Source: Oscillospiraceae bacterium (lineage in GTDB: Bacteria; Bacillota; Clostridia; Oscillospirales; Ruminococcaceae). Taken from it: a stretch of 64,000 nucleotides of DNA. The stretch is from positions 1 through 64,000 of the forward strand of contig JAGAKZ010000015.1 in the NCBI GenBank assembly GCA_017848115.1, read 5' to 3'. The position numbers were made by a program, and so were the translations under genes. The number at the start of each line of letters is the position of its first letter. Position 1 is the stretch's first letter. Below are positions 43,030 through 52,290 of the stretch, one piece after another. Below the pieces are notes generated by a model. It did no database searches. It was not told where the DNA came from and worked only from the letters and a program-made list of their open reading frames with translations.

Positions 43030-43058
43030 TTGATTTTTTCTCATACTTATAGTATAAT
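43030..43058 (+). promoter_or_regulatory. Promoter of the division and cell-wall cluster
   Basis: TTGATT, 17 bases, TATAAT, at the head of the rsmH-to-ftsQ genes. It lies in a 397-base gap (42808-43204) that otherwise has no gene. Confidence 0.75.
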
Positions 43059-43068
43059 ATATATTATA

Positions 43069-43098
43069 GTGAAAACAGCTATAGATTTATGTTTTCAC
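43069..43098 (+). promoter_or_regulatory. Inverted repeat at the transcript start of the cluster
   Basis: GTGAAAACA and TGTTTTCAC, 12-base loop, beginning 11 bases after the -10 box. Either an operator or a leader hairpin. The usual first gene mraZ and its GTGGG-type boxes are absent. Confidence 0.5.
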
Positions 43099-43204
43099 TT
43101 ATGGAAATTATGAATAAAACAGATAGATAAATATAAATAAAACGGACATACAGGCAATCGGATTCAACATATTTACAAATGAATAGAAACGAGGAATAGG
43201 AAAA

Positions 43205-44128
43205 ATGGAGTTTTTCCATAAGTCTGTGATGTTAGAAGAATGTATTGACTTTCTCGATATAAAGCCTGATGGTGTATATGTTGATGGCACTGTCGGAGGA
43301 GCAGGTCATTCAAAGCGTATAGCAGAAAAGTTAAATGACAATGGTATGCTGGTTGCAATAGACCGAGATCCTGATGCGGTTACGGTTGCAACCGAAAGAT
43401 TGTCTGGTTATAATGCTGTTGTGGTAAAGAGAAATTTTTCTCAGATCAGGGAAGTACTTGATGAACTTGAAATTGATAAGGTTGACGGTGTACTTCTTGA
43501 TCTCGGAGTTTCATCACATCAGCTTGATAAAGGTGAACGAGGTTTTTCATATCACCAGGATGCGCCTCTTGACATGAGAATGAGTCAGGAAGGTATAAGT
43601 GCTAAGGATATAGTAAACACTTATTCAAAAGATGAACTTGCAAAGATTCTTTTTGAGTTTGGTGAAGAAAAATTTTCATGGCGTATAGCAGAAAATATTA
43701 TCAGGGAGAGAGAGAACGCACCTATTGAAACAACGTTTCAGCTTGGAGAAATAGTAAAAAACAGCGTTCCTGCAAAGGTTCGACGTGAGAAAAATCCATG
43801 TAAAAAGACATTTCAGGCAATCAGAATAGCTGTAAACGGTGAATTCGATCATATCTCAGCAGGTCTCGAAAATGCATTTGAATCTTTGAAACCGGGCGGA
43901 CGTATAGCGGTAATAACGTTTCATTCGCTTGAAGACAGGCTGGTAAAACAAAAATTTGCATCATGGTGCAAAGGCTGTATATGCAATCCGGATTTTCCGC
44001 AGTGTGTTTGCGGAAGGAAACCTCTTGCAAAACTTGTGAATCGTAAACCGATAGAAGCAACAGCCGATGAACTTGATGAAAACAACAGAAGTCGTAGTGC
44101 GAAACTGCGAGTTCTGGAAAGGTTATAG
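43205..44128 (+). CDS. rsmH: 16S rRNA (cytosine(1402)-N(4))-methyltransferase
   Basis: A 307-residue SAM-dependent enzyme (also mraW) that methylates C1402 of 16S rRNA. Motifs: HKSVMLEECIDFL at the start, VDGTVGGAGHS (SAM loop), AIDRDPDAV, GVLLDLGVSSHQLD, DMRMSQ, and KKTFQAIRIAVNGE; the C-terminal ITFHSLEDRLVKQ and NRSRSAKLRVLERL close it. It is the first gene of the division cluster and precedes the ftsL-like gene by about 8 bases. Confidence 0.97.
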   Translation: MEFFHKSVMLEECIDFLDIKPDGVYVDGTVGGAGHSKRIAEKLNDNGMLVAIDRDPDAVTVATERLSGYNAVVVKRNFSQIREVLDELEIDKVDGVLLDLGVSSHQLDKGERGFSYHQDAPLDMRMSQEGISAKDIVNTYSKDELAKILFEFGEEKFSWRIAENIIRERENAPIETTFQLGEIVKNSVPAKVRREKNPCKKTFQAIRIAVNGEFDHISAGLENAFESLKPGGRIAVITFHSLEDRLVKQKFASWCKGCICNPDFPQCVCGRKPLAKLVNRKPIEATADELDENNRSRSAKLRVLERL

Positions 44129-44136
44129 GTGGTTTG

Positions 44137-44652
44137 ATGTCTATGACAAATATGGCATACAAATACGATACGAACAAATACGATACAGATACAAAAATAA
44201 GTAAATACGATCTTAACAAATATAGAAATCTTGGTGTTGCACCTCAGGAATCTGAGGAACTGAACCGTCAGAAAATAACCATACAGCAGAGTAAAAATGC
44301 AGATAAGAACTCGTCTTTAAAAATTGTTATCGGTGCAGTTCTTGTTATGGTCATGCTTTTCTGCGTTATATATGGTAAGGTTCAGGTAAGTGATATGTAC
44401 AATCAGATAAATGAGCAGAAAGCAGTACTTGAGAATCTCGAAAGCGAGAATGCAAGACTCAAAGTTTCGATCGAGTCTTATGCTTCTCTTGAAAATATTG
44501 AATCTCATGCGGAGCAGATTGGTCTTAAAAAAATCGACAAAGCACAGATATGGTACATAGACCTTAGTGATGGTGATGATATCAGAATTTCCGAGGCAGA
44601 TGATAATATATTTGTAAAGATAAGAAAAGTGTTTAATTCTCTTTCTGAATAA
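44137..44652 (+). CDS. FtsL-like cell division protein
   Basis: About 171 residues. A Tyr/Lys/Asp-rich cytoplasmic N-terminus with a near repeat (KYDTNKYDTDTKISKYDLNKY), one transmembrane helix (LKIVIGAVLVMVMLFCVIYG), then a leucine-zipper-like coiled coil (VLENLESENARLKVSIESY) ending in GLKKIDKAQIWYI. Size, topology and position between rsmH and the penicillin-binding protein fit FtsL, which joins FtsQ/DivIB and DivIC in the division complex. Sequence similarity is low in this family, so the call leans on context. Start ATG 44137 (AGGTGG upstream) or 44143. Confidence 0.8.
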   Translation: MSMTNMAYKYDTNKYDTDTKISKYDLNKYRNLGVAPQESEELNRQKITIQQSKNADKNSSLKIVIGAVLVMVMLFCVIYGKVQVSDMYNQINEQKAVLENLESENARLKVSIESYASLENIESHAEQIGLKKIDKAQIWYIDLSDGDDIRISEADDNIFVKIRKVFNSLSE

Positions 44653-44692
44653 TTTTCATTATAAAAAAATATAATATATTATGTAGAGTCGG

Positions 44693-44723
44693 ATAGTCAA
44701 TCTTTTATGGATTGACTATTTTT
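44693..44723 (+). terminator. Hairpin between ftsL-like and PBP genes
   Basis: ATAGTCAATC, 7-base loop, GATTGACTAT, then TTTTT. A further GATTGACTC follows at about 44728. It looks like an internal attenuator rather than an operon end. Confidence 0.65.
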
Positions 44724-44798
44724 GAGGATTGACTCTTTGTGTTGTTGCAAGCAGTTGCGAGGGGAAAACGATATATTAATTTTTAGGAGGTTTTATAT

Positions 44799-47129
44799 TT
44801 GGCAGACTTACCTTCGGTGAAAATGAAGAAAAGAGCAAATCTTGTTGTAATGATAATTACACTTCTCTTTGCACTTATGGTTACGGTAAATCTTTTTAAA
44901 ATAATGGTTATTGATTCAGCGATTTATCAGGAAGAGGCTGATAATAATCAGTTTGGAGCAACTCCGATTCCGGCAAACAGAGGTTCGATTTACAGTGCTG
45001 ATAACAAAATACTTGCACAAAGTGCGACAGTATACACCTTGTATATAGATCCTGTAGTTTTCAATGAACGAGATTCAAAATATAAGGAAGAAATAGTAAA
45101 TTATCTTGTTCAAAATATTGGTATCAGTCGTGATAAGATTCTTACTGCTATGGATAAAAAAGAATCGCAGTATGAGGTTCTTGCAAAGCAAGTTGAAAAA
45201 CCTCTCAAAATAGCTACAGAAGATTTTTTGTCAAATGATGACAGAACAATAACCTGTATATCTTTTATTGAAGATACAAAAAGATATTATCCACAGGACA
45301 GTCTTGCGTCTGCGGTTATAGGATTTATAAATGCTGACGGTGATGGTCAGTATGGTATAGAACGTACATATGATGAATATCTTTCCGGCGTTGACGGTGT
45401 TACTATTTCAGCAAAAGATGCATCGGGAAATACCATGCCATACAAGTATTCAAAGTTATATGAGGCAGAGGATGGCGATTCACTGGTTCTTACTATTGAC
45501 AGTATGGTACAGTATTATGTTGAATCAGCACTTGACTCAACTGTTGAAAAATTTGATGCTGACTATCCCGGCTGTGCAATAGTTATGAATGCCAAGACAG
45601 GTGCTATACTTGCTATGGCAACTTCAAACGGTTTTGACCTTAACAACAGAGCAGAACTTTCAGAGGAAGACAGACTTTATCTTGAAACAGTGCCTGAAGA
45701 AAAGCGTGATGTTGAGGAATCAAGATTGCTTGAAGAAATGTGGAAAAACAAAGCAATATCGTACACATATGAACCGGGTTCCGTATTCAAAGTTATAACA
45801 GGTGCCGCAGCTCTGGAAGAAAAGGCGGTGTCTTTTGAAGATAATTTTGAATGCAATGGTTCTGTAAATGTAGACGGCATAGAGATTAAGTGTCATATAT
45901 TCGGAAGTAACGGTGCGCATACAGATGAAAACGGAAATGTTATAACCACACTTACTTTCAAGCAGGCACTTGCTAACTCATGTAATCCGGCTTTTATGCA
46001 GATAGGTTTTGCACTTGGCGCTGAAAAATTCAGTTATTATTCAGATGCCTTTGGTATGAGAGAGAGAACGGGAATAGACCTTCCAAATGAAGTGGGAAGT
46101 TATTATGCTCCGCTTGACAGTGAAAATCCTACTGCATCTCTCAGAAATGGTCCGATGCTTGCACGTTCAGCATTTGGTCAGGCAAATACTATTACACCTA
46201 TACAGATGATAACAGGATACACAGCTGCAATTAACGGCGGATACCTCTTACAGCCTTATGTCGTTGACAAGATAATTGACTGTGACGGAAATATCGTAAG
46301 AGATAATGATGCGATAATAAAACGTCAGGTAGTCTCAGAGCATACGTCAGCTCTTATGAGAGAAGCTCTTCTTGATAACGTTGATGTGCATTCGGGTGGT
46401 AACGCATACATAAGCGGTTACAAGATAGGCGGAAAGAGTGGTACAGCCGAAAAGATTTCAGCAAATGCTCAGGCAAAACAAGCAGAATTAGCTAAAAAAG
46501 AAAAAGATCCAAATTATATTATACAGGAACTTCCGATGGAACACTGTGCGTCGTATTGTGCATTTGCTCCTGCAGATGATCCTGAAATAGTTATTCTTGT
46601 TATTGTCGATCAGCCTGATATGAGTATAGGATATTACGGAAGTAAAGTTGCAGCGCCATGTGTTACGGAGATGCTTACAAATATTCTTCCTTATCTTGGA
46701 TATTATCCTGAATATACAGAAGAAGAACAGCTTAAAATGAGCATTCGTGTTCCTGATGTCGAAACTATGACGGTTGACGAAGCACGAACTGTAATTGAGC
46801 GTGAAGGTTTTGAAGTTGATATAAGAGGCGACGGAGGAATTGTTGTAGCACAGTACCCTACAGTAGCAAATAGTATGCCTAAGGGTGGAACGGTTATAAT
46901 ATATACTACAGCCGATTATGAGCAAAAAGAAGTTATTATGCCTGATCTGAAGGATATGTCAGTGAGTAAAGCAAATCAGACATTACTTGATTTGGGGCTC
47001 AATATGACGATACAGGGATCTCAGAGTGAAAAAGCATTTGTATTTTCACAGTCTATAGAAGCAGGTACACTTGTAAAAGAAGGAACTATAGTTGCGGTTC
47101 AGTTTGGCGTAAATGATTCAAACGGTTGA
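44799..47129 (+). CDS. Division-type class B penicillin-binding protein with PASTA domains
   Basis: A 776-residue transpeptidase that cross-links septal peptidoglycan (PBP2x/SpoVD/FtsI type). One N-terminal transmembrane helix (ANLVVMIITLLFALMVTV), a dimerisation domain with NRGSIYSADN, a transpeptidase domain with active Ser in PGSVFKVITG (SxxK), SCN and KSGTAEK, and two C-terminal PASTA domains (RVPDVETMTVDEARTVIE; IMPDLKDMSVSKANQTLLD). The start is TTG with TAGGAGG 8 bases upstream. Whether it serves vegetative division or sporulation cannot be decided, but it is the only such enzyme in the cluster. Confidence 0.95.
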   Translation: MADLPSVKMKKRANLVVMIITLLFALMVTVNLFKIMVIDSAIYQEEADNNQFGATPIPANRGSIYSADNKILAQSATVYTLYIDPVVFNERDSKYKEEIVNYLVQNIGISRDKILTAMDKKESQYEVLAKQVEKPLKIATEDFLSNDDRTITCISFIEDTKRYYPQDSLASAVIGFINADGDGQYGIERTYDEYLSGVDGVTISAKDASGNTMPYKYSKLYEAEDGDSLVLTIDSMVQYYVESALDSTVEKFDADYPGCAIVMNAKTGAILAMATSNGFDLNNRAELSEEDRLYLETVPEEKRDVEESRLLEEMWKNKAISYTYEPGSVFKVITGAAALEEKAVSFEDNFECNGSVNVDGIEIKCHIFGSNGAHTDENGNVITTLTFKQALANSCNPAFMQIGFALGAEKFSYYSDAFGMRERTGIDLPNEVGSYYAPLDSENPTASLRNGPMLARSAFGQANTITPIQMITGYTAAINGGYLLQPYVVDKIIDCDGNIVRDNDAIIKRQVVSEHTSALMREALLDNVDVHSGGNAYISGYKIGGKSGTAEKISANAQAKQAELAKKEKDPNYIIQELPMEHCASYCAFAPADDPEIVILVIVDQPDMSIGYYGSKVAAPCVTEMLTNILPYLGYYPEYTEEEQLKMSIRVPDVETMTVDEARTVIEREGFEVDIRGDGGIVVAQYPTVANSMPKGGTVIIYTTADYEQKEVIMPDLKDMSVSKANQTLLDLGLNMTIQGSQSEKAFVFSQSIEAGTLVKEGTIVAVQFGVNDSNG

Positions 47130-47154
47130 TTGATATGAACTGGAGATATGTTTT

Positions 47155-48588
47155 ATGAATCTTTATAAATTATTTGAAGATATAAAAATGCCTGATTTTT
47201 CAGACAGGGAAGTGAGTCTGATAACAGATGATTCACGAAAAATACAAGAAGACTGTGTTTTCTTTTGCGTAAAAGGTGGTTCTTTTGATGGTCACACAAA
47301 GGCAGAGGAAGCTATACAAAAAGGTGCAGCTGCTGTGGTGACGGAAAAAGATATGGGACTTCCGAGACAGATTATTGTTGAGAGTTCCAGAAAAGCATAT
47401 GGTACAGCGTGTGCGGCATGGTTTGATCATCCGGAAAGAAAATTAAAATTTATCGGTGTTACCGGAACAAACGGAAAAACAACGATGACAAATGTTATAA
47501 AACATATTCTGACATATGCAGGATTTAAAACAGGTCTTATAGGAACTATTCACAACGAAATAGGAAATCAGATAGTGAGCACGCAAAATACAACGCCGAT
47601 GGCATATGAGTATATGTCACTCCTTGATCGTATGGTGAAGGAAAAATGTGATGTAGTTATAATGGAGGTTTCTTCGTTCGGCCTTGTGCAGTACAGAACA
47701 GGACCTACAAAATTTGATATTTCTGTTTTTACAAATCTTACACAGGATCACCTTGATTATCATAAGACGATGGAAGAATATTTTAAAGCAAAGAAAATGC
47801 TTTTTGATATATCTGATGTGTCGGTATGCAATATTGATGACAGTTATGGAAAAAGGCTCTATGACGAAATAAAAACTGAAAAATATACTTTCAGCCGCAA
47901 GGAAAAAGCTGATTTTTATGCACATAATATTTCTCTGGAAGATGATAAAACATCATTTATTTTTGAACATCACGGAGGCGCGTCTGATATTTCTGTTGCT
48001 ATGACAGGTATGTTCAATGTCGAAAATATCACAGCGGCGGCTGCAGTGTGTTCAATGTTTGGTGTTAGTGATGAAGATATAGTCAGGGCACTTTCTGAGT
48101 GTAAGGGTGTAAAGGGAAGATGTGAAATAATTCCGACCGGAAGAGATTTTACTGTAATATGTGATTATGCTCATACACCTGATGCACTTGAAAATGTTTT
48201 GTCCAGCATAAAGGAATATTGTGATGGAAGACTGATATGTCTTTTTGGATGTGGCGGAAATCGTGATAGTCAGAAACGTCCGCTTATGGCTCAGGCTGCT
48301 GCGGAATATGCTGATATGCTGGTGATAACTTCTGACAATCCGAGAGATGAAGAACCGGAGGATATAATATCAGATATTTTAAAGGGCCTTGACAAATGTA
48401 AGTGTCCGTATATTACTGTTACGGACAGAAAAGAGGCTATAATAAAAGCTCTCAGTCTTGCTAAGAAAGATGACATTATACTTCTTGCAGGAAAAGGTCA
48501 TGAAGACTATCAGGTACTTCGTGATAATGTTCATATACATTTTGATGAACGTGAAATTGTTGCTGAAGGATTAACACTGCTTAAATAA
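47155..48588 (+). CDS. murE: UDP-MurNAc-tripeptide synthetase MurE
   Basis: A 477-residue Mur ligase that adds the third residue of the peptidoglycan stem. The ATP loop is GVTGTNGKTTMTNVI; TQDHLDYHKTMEEYF and CDYAHTPDALENVL are family signatures. The TSDNPRDEEPEDI segment contains DNPR, which marks enzymes that add meso-diaminopimelate, so a DAP-type wall is predicted. It lies 25 bases after the penicillin-binding protein. MurF, which normally follows murE in clostridia, is missing here. Confidence 0.96.
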   Translation: MNLYKLFEDIKMPDFSDREVSLITDDSRKIQEDCVFFCVKGGSFDGHTKAEEAIQKGAAAVVTEKDMGLPRQIIVESSRKAYGTACAAWFDHPERKLKFIGVTGTNGKTTMTNVIKHILTYAGFKTGLIGTIHNEIGNQIVSTQNTTPMAYEYMSLLDRMVKEKCDVVIMEVSSFGLVQYRTGPTKFDISVFTNLTQDHLDYHKTMEEYFKAKKMLFDISDVSVCNIDDSYGKRLYDEIKTEKYTFSRKEKADFYAHNISLEDDKTSFIFEHHGGASDISVAMTGMFNVENITAAAAVCSMFGVSDEDIVRALSECKGVKGRCEIIPTGRDFTVICDYAHTPDALENVLSSIKEYCDGRLICLFGCGGNRDSQKRPLMAQAAAEYADMLVITSDNPRDEEPEDIISDILKGLDKCKCPYITVTDRKEAIIKALSLAKKDDIILLAGKGHEDYQVLRDNVHIHFDEREIVAEGLTLLK

Positions 48589-48642
48589 AATAAATAAAGG
48601 ATGTCATAAAGAGTGATATCCTTTAAGGAGGAATTATACAAT

Positions 48643-49689
48643 ATGCTGTTTACCATACGAATCGGTGTGTCAGTTCTGGCTTTTGCCATTGCGGCTTTTT
48701 CGGGAATAGCACTTATACCTTATCTTAAGAAAATAAATTTCGGACAGACGATACTTGATATCGGACCTTCATGGCACAAAGACAAACAGGGAACTCCTAT
48801 AATGGGTGGTTTTATGTTTATAATAGCAAGTCTTGTTGCCGCTGCTGTAGGATATACTGTTTACCGTTTGTTTTACTTTGACGTAGAAAACAATCTGGCG
48901 GCAAATGGTATGTTTAAACTAATTGCCTGCATGGTTTTTTCAGTTCTTTTTTCTGCTATCGGATTTGCGGATGATTATATAAAAGCAGTAAAGAAGCAGA
49001 ACCTTGGTTTGAAAGCATGGCAGAAGATGGTGTTCCAGTTCCTTATATGCGTTGCTTTTCTTGCAGCACTTTATTTTCTTGGTGACAAATCAACAGAAAT
49101 CAATCTGATGTTTGTGAGCTTTGATGTAGGTATTTTCTACTATCCGCTGATGGTTCTTGTTATGATATATATATCAAATGCAGTAAATCTGACTGACGGT
49201 GTTGATGGTCTGTGTGGTTCGGTAACAGTTATAACAATGCTTGCACTTACTACAATATGTATGATAATAAAAGAATATGAAGTATCTATGTATGCAATAG
49301 CGATTGCAGGCGGTTGTTTAGGATTTCTTGTATGGAATCTTCATCCTGCAAAATGTTTTATGGGTGATACAGGTTCTATGTATCTTGGCGGTGCGTTTGT
49401 TGCGATAAGTTTTATCACTCACAATCATCTGCTTATGATTCTTGTAGGTCTTGTGTACATACTTGAAGCACTTTCCGTTGTTATTCAGGTATTATATTTT
49501 AAATTTACTGCCTGGAGACATTATAAGAAAACAGGTGAAAAAGGAAAAGGAAAGAGAATATTCAAGATGTCACCTATACATCATCATTTTGAAATGTGCG
49601 GTTTTAGTGAATACAAAATCGTTATTACTTTTTCAATCGTTGCAATAGTAGTAGGTGTACTCTCTGTAGTACTTCAATATAATATATAA
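48643..49689 (+). CDS. mraY: Phospho-MurNAc-pentapeptide transferase MraY
   Basis: A 348-residue integral membrane enzyme with about ten helices that makes lipid I. Motifs: DKQGTPIMGGF, FADDYIKAVKKQNLGL, the NAVNLTDGVDGLCGS catalytic loop and the HHHFEMCG end. The start is ATG with AAGGAGG 11 bases upstream; the longer GTG start (48613) is inside an inverted repeat AAAGGAT...ATCCTTT (48596-48624) that directly precedes the ribosome site. murD, usually next, is absent. Confidence 0.96.
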   Translation: MLFTIRIGVSVLAFAIAAFSGIALIPYLKKINFGQTILDIGPSWHKDKQGTPIMGGFMFIIASLVAAAVGYTVYRLFYFDVENNLAANGMFKLIACMVFSVLFSAIGFADDYIKAVKKQNLGLKAWQKMVFQFLICVAFLAALYFLGDKSTEINLMFVSFDVGIFYYPLMVLVMIYISNAVNLTDGVDGLCGSVTVITMLALTTICMIIKEYEVSMYAIAIAGGCLGFLVWNLHPAKCFMGDTGSMYLGGAFVAISFITHNHLLMILVGLVYILEALSVVIQVLYFKFTAWRHYKKTGEKGKGKRIFKMSPIHHHFEMCGFSEYKIVITFSIVAIVVGVLSVVLQYNI

Positions 49690-49702
49690 TTATGAAATGC
49701 TT

Positions 49703-49740
49703 AAAATAACCGGAGGAATTTTTTAACTTCGGTTATTTTT
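49703..49740 (+). terminator. Hairpin between mraY and ftsW
   Basis: AAATAACCG and CGGTTATTTTT arms with a T run. Internal terminator or attenuator; the ftsW ribosome site follows at about 49753. Confidence 0.65.
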
Positions 49741-49768
49741 GAGAATATAAAACAGGAGGTTTCGGAAA

Positions 49769-51076
49769 GTGGCGGCATCAGTGTCAAAAACAAAGAAAAC
49801 TGAGCAAAGCAAGAAGAACAGTATATTTAAAGTGATGATAAATGATATCAAAGACTGGGCAGTCCGCAGCCGAAAGCTTGGAACTGTAGATCTTCCGTTC
49901 TTTTTTATAGTTATGATATTGCTTGTTATGGGTATAATCATGATGTTCTCAGCAAGTTATGCTCTTGCTATAAGTGAAGGAAATCCCGGCACGTTTTATG
50001 CGATCAAACAGCTGAAATTTGCAGCTGTAGGTCTTATTGCGATGTGGCTTTTATCAAAAGTGGATTATCACTTTTTTCAAAACAGATTTATTTCATTTTT
50101 TCTTTTTATCGTGTGTCTTATTATGATGGTAGCTATTCTGATAAAACCTTTGCATATAGGTGTTACTCTTAATGGTGCAACAAGATGGATAGGTATAGGT
50201 GGATTTCAGTTTCAGCCATCTGAAGTTATGAAGTTTTCTATAGTGATTTTATTTGCTATGCTTATAGCACAGAACTATAAAAGAATGAAGTTGCTGAGAA
50301 TAGGTGTTGTGCCGTATATGTTGATACTTGGTATAGTTGCCGCTCTTATGATGATGCAGCCTCATCTTTCAGGTACCATTCTTATTTGTCTTATAGGTCT
50401 GGTAATGATATTTGTAGGCGGTGCAAAGATGTCGCATCTTCTTGGAGTTGCGTGCCTTGGAGCACTTGCACTTGTTGCTGTTGTAATATACAAAATAGAA
50501 TTTGAAGGAATATCATACTTTACAACAAGAATAGATGCATGGCTTGATCCGAAGTCAGACATAAAGGGTGGCGGTTGGCAGACATGGCAGTCGCTTGTTG
50601 CGATAGGTTCGGGCGGATTTTTTGGAATGGGACTGGGAAACTCAAGACAAAAGTTTCGTTATCTTCCGGAAGCTGAAAATGACTTTGTTTTTGCTATTCT
50701 CTGTGAAGAACTTGGATTTGCCGGTGCAGTTACTGTTATAGCACTTTTTGCACTTTTTGTTTTCAGAGGATTTTACATAGCTTCAAAAGCACCTGACAAA
50801 TTTGGCATGCTTATTTGTGTTGGCTTTACTGTTCAGGTTGGATTACAGGCTTTTTTAAATATTGCCGTTGTAAGTAACTTTATTCCTAACACAGGAATAA
50901 GTCTGCCTTTTTTCAGTTACGGAGGTACATCACTTATGATGCTTTTAGCACAGATGGGAATAGTACTTAATGTTTCAAGAAATGCAACAGCAGATGATAT
51001 CAGTATGACAGAAAAGAAAAAAAATAAAACAACCAGAAAACGTGTATCAAAAAATAATAAACTTCAAGAAAGGTAA
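49769..51076 (+). CDS. FtsW/SpoVE/RodA-family glycan polymerase
   Basis: A 435-residue membrane protein of the SEDS family, the peptidoglycan polymerase that pairs with a class B penicillin-binding protein. About ten helices; signature runs are GATRWIGIGGFQFQPSEVMK, QPHLSGTILI, LPEAENDFVFAILCEELGF and NTGISLPFFSYGGTS. The basic N-terminal ~45 residues and C-terminal tail are cytoplasmic. The start is GTG with AGGAGG upstream. The position between mraY and murG fits FtsW or its sporulation relative SpoVE; sequence alone does not separate them. Confidence 0.94.
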   Translation: MAASVSKTKKTEQSKKNSIFKVMINDIKDWAVRSRKLGTVDLPFFFIVMILLVMGIIMMFSASYALAISEGNPGTFYAIKQLKFAAVGLIAMWLLSKVDYHFFQNRFISFFLFIVCLIMMVAILIKPLHIGVTLNGATRWIGIGGFQFQPSEVMKFSIVILFAMLIAQNYKRMKLLRIGVVPYMLILGIVAALMMMQPHLSGTILICLIGLVMIFVGGAKMSHLLGVACLGALALVAVVIYKIEFEGISYFTTRIDAWLDPKSDIKGGGWQTWQSLVAIGSGGFFGMGLGNSRQKFRYLPEAENDFVFAILCEELGFAGAVTVIALFALFVFRGFYIASKAPDKFGMLICVGFTVQVGLQAFLNIAVVSNFIPNTGISLPFFSYGGTSLMMLLAQMGIVLNVSRNATADDISMTEKKKNKTTRKRVSKNNKLQER

Positions 51077-51088
51077 TGGGTATATTTT

Positions 51089-52210
51089 ATGAGGGCGTTA
51101 ATAACAGGAGGCGGTACCGGAGGACATATAAATCCGGCTCTTGCCATAGCATCTATTATAAAGGAACATGAACCTGATTCGCAGTTTCTTTTTGCCGGAA
51201 CACCATTCGGGATGGAGGCAAGACTTATTCCTCAGGCAGGATATGATTTTGCACCTATAAAAGTAAGTGGTTTTCAGAGGAGAATAAGTCTTGAAAATAT
51301 AAAAAGAAATATTCAGGCAGTTGCATATCTTGCAACATCATCAGGCAGGGCGAAGGAGATAATAAAAAATTTTAATCCTGATATCGTTATAGGTACAGGC
51401 GGATATGTAAGTGGTCCCGTAGTTCGTATGGCCGCTAAGAAAAATATTCCTACAGCTATTCACGAGCAGAATGCCTATCCGGGAGTAACAACAAAGATAC
51501 TCACCAAAAGCGTGGATAAAGTTATGCTTACAGTAAAGGAAGCGCTTGAATATCTTGACAGTGATATAGACTATACTGTTACCGGACTGCCGGTAAGAGC
51601 AGATCTTCTGAAAATGAAAAAAGATGAGGCAAGAAGGAAACTGGGTTTTGATGACAGTTTTACAGTGCTTTCTTTTGGCGGAAGTCTCGGTGCAGGCTGC
51701 ATAAATGAAACTATGGCTGAAGTAATACGTAACAGTCACAGCAAAGGTCTTAAAATAAATCATATCCATGGGTATGGTGGAATGGGAAAAGATACATTTC
51801 CGGAACAGATGAGCAAATATGGTGTTCCTATGAAGTCAGACAGACTGAGAATAACAGAGTACATAAATGATATGGATATTTGTATGGCAGCAGCTGATCT
51901 TGTAGTATGTCGTTCTGGTGCAACAACTCTGGCAGAACTTGAGGCTATGGGAAAGGCATCAATACTTATTCCTTCACCTATAGTAGCTGGAAATCATCAG
52001 TTCCACAATGCAAATGTACTTGGAAAAGCAGGTGCAGCGGTTGTTATAGAGCAGAAAAATGTAAAGCATGAAGAGGTAATAAAGCTTGTCGAAGATTTTT
52101 ATAACAATCCTGATAAAATAAAAAGTATGTCCGAAAATGCATATAAACTTTCTATAAAAGATACCAACGAAAGAATATGGGGCGTAATAAGAAGTGCAGT
52201 AAAAAAATAA
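51089..52210 (+). CDS. murG: UDP-GlcNAc transferase MurG
   Basis: A 373-residue membrane-associated glycosyltransferase that turns lipid I into lipid II. N-terminal GGGTGGHINPALAIA, then GTPFGMEARLIPQAGYDF, GTGGYVSGPVVRMA and AIHEQNAYPGVTTK; C-terminal half SFGGSLGAGCINE, and the donor-binding CRSGATTLAELEAMGKASILIP with HQFHNANVL. Full length. It begins 12 bases after the ftsW/spoVE stop. Confidence 0.97.
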   Translation: MRALITGGGTGGHINPALAIASIIKEHEPDSQFLFAGTPFGMEARLIPQAGYDFAPIKVSGFQRRISLENIKRNIQAVAYLATSSGRAKEIIKNFNPDIVIGTGGYVSGPVVRMAAKKNIPTAIHEQNAYPGVTTKILTKSVDKVMLTVKEALEYLDSDIDYTVTGLPVRADLLKMKKDEARRKLGFDDSFTVLSFGGSLGAGCINETMAEVIRNSHSKGLKINHIHGYGGMGKDTFPEQMSKYGVPMKSDRLRITEYINDMDICMAAADLVVCRSGATTLAELEAMGKASILIPSPIVAGNHQFHNANVLGKAGAAVVIEQKNVKHEEVIKLVEDFYNNPDKIKSMSENAYKLSIKDTNERIWGVIRSAVKK

Positions 52211-52290
52211 TTTCACCATAAAATAAGCTTTTGCATAATATGTTGTAAAAGGCATATCAGAATATGCTCTGTAAAAAAGGGTGTGATATA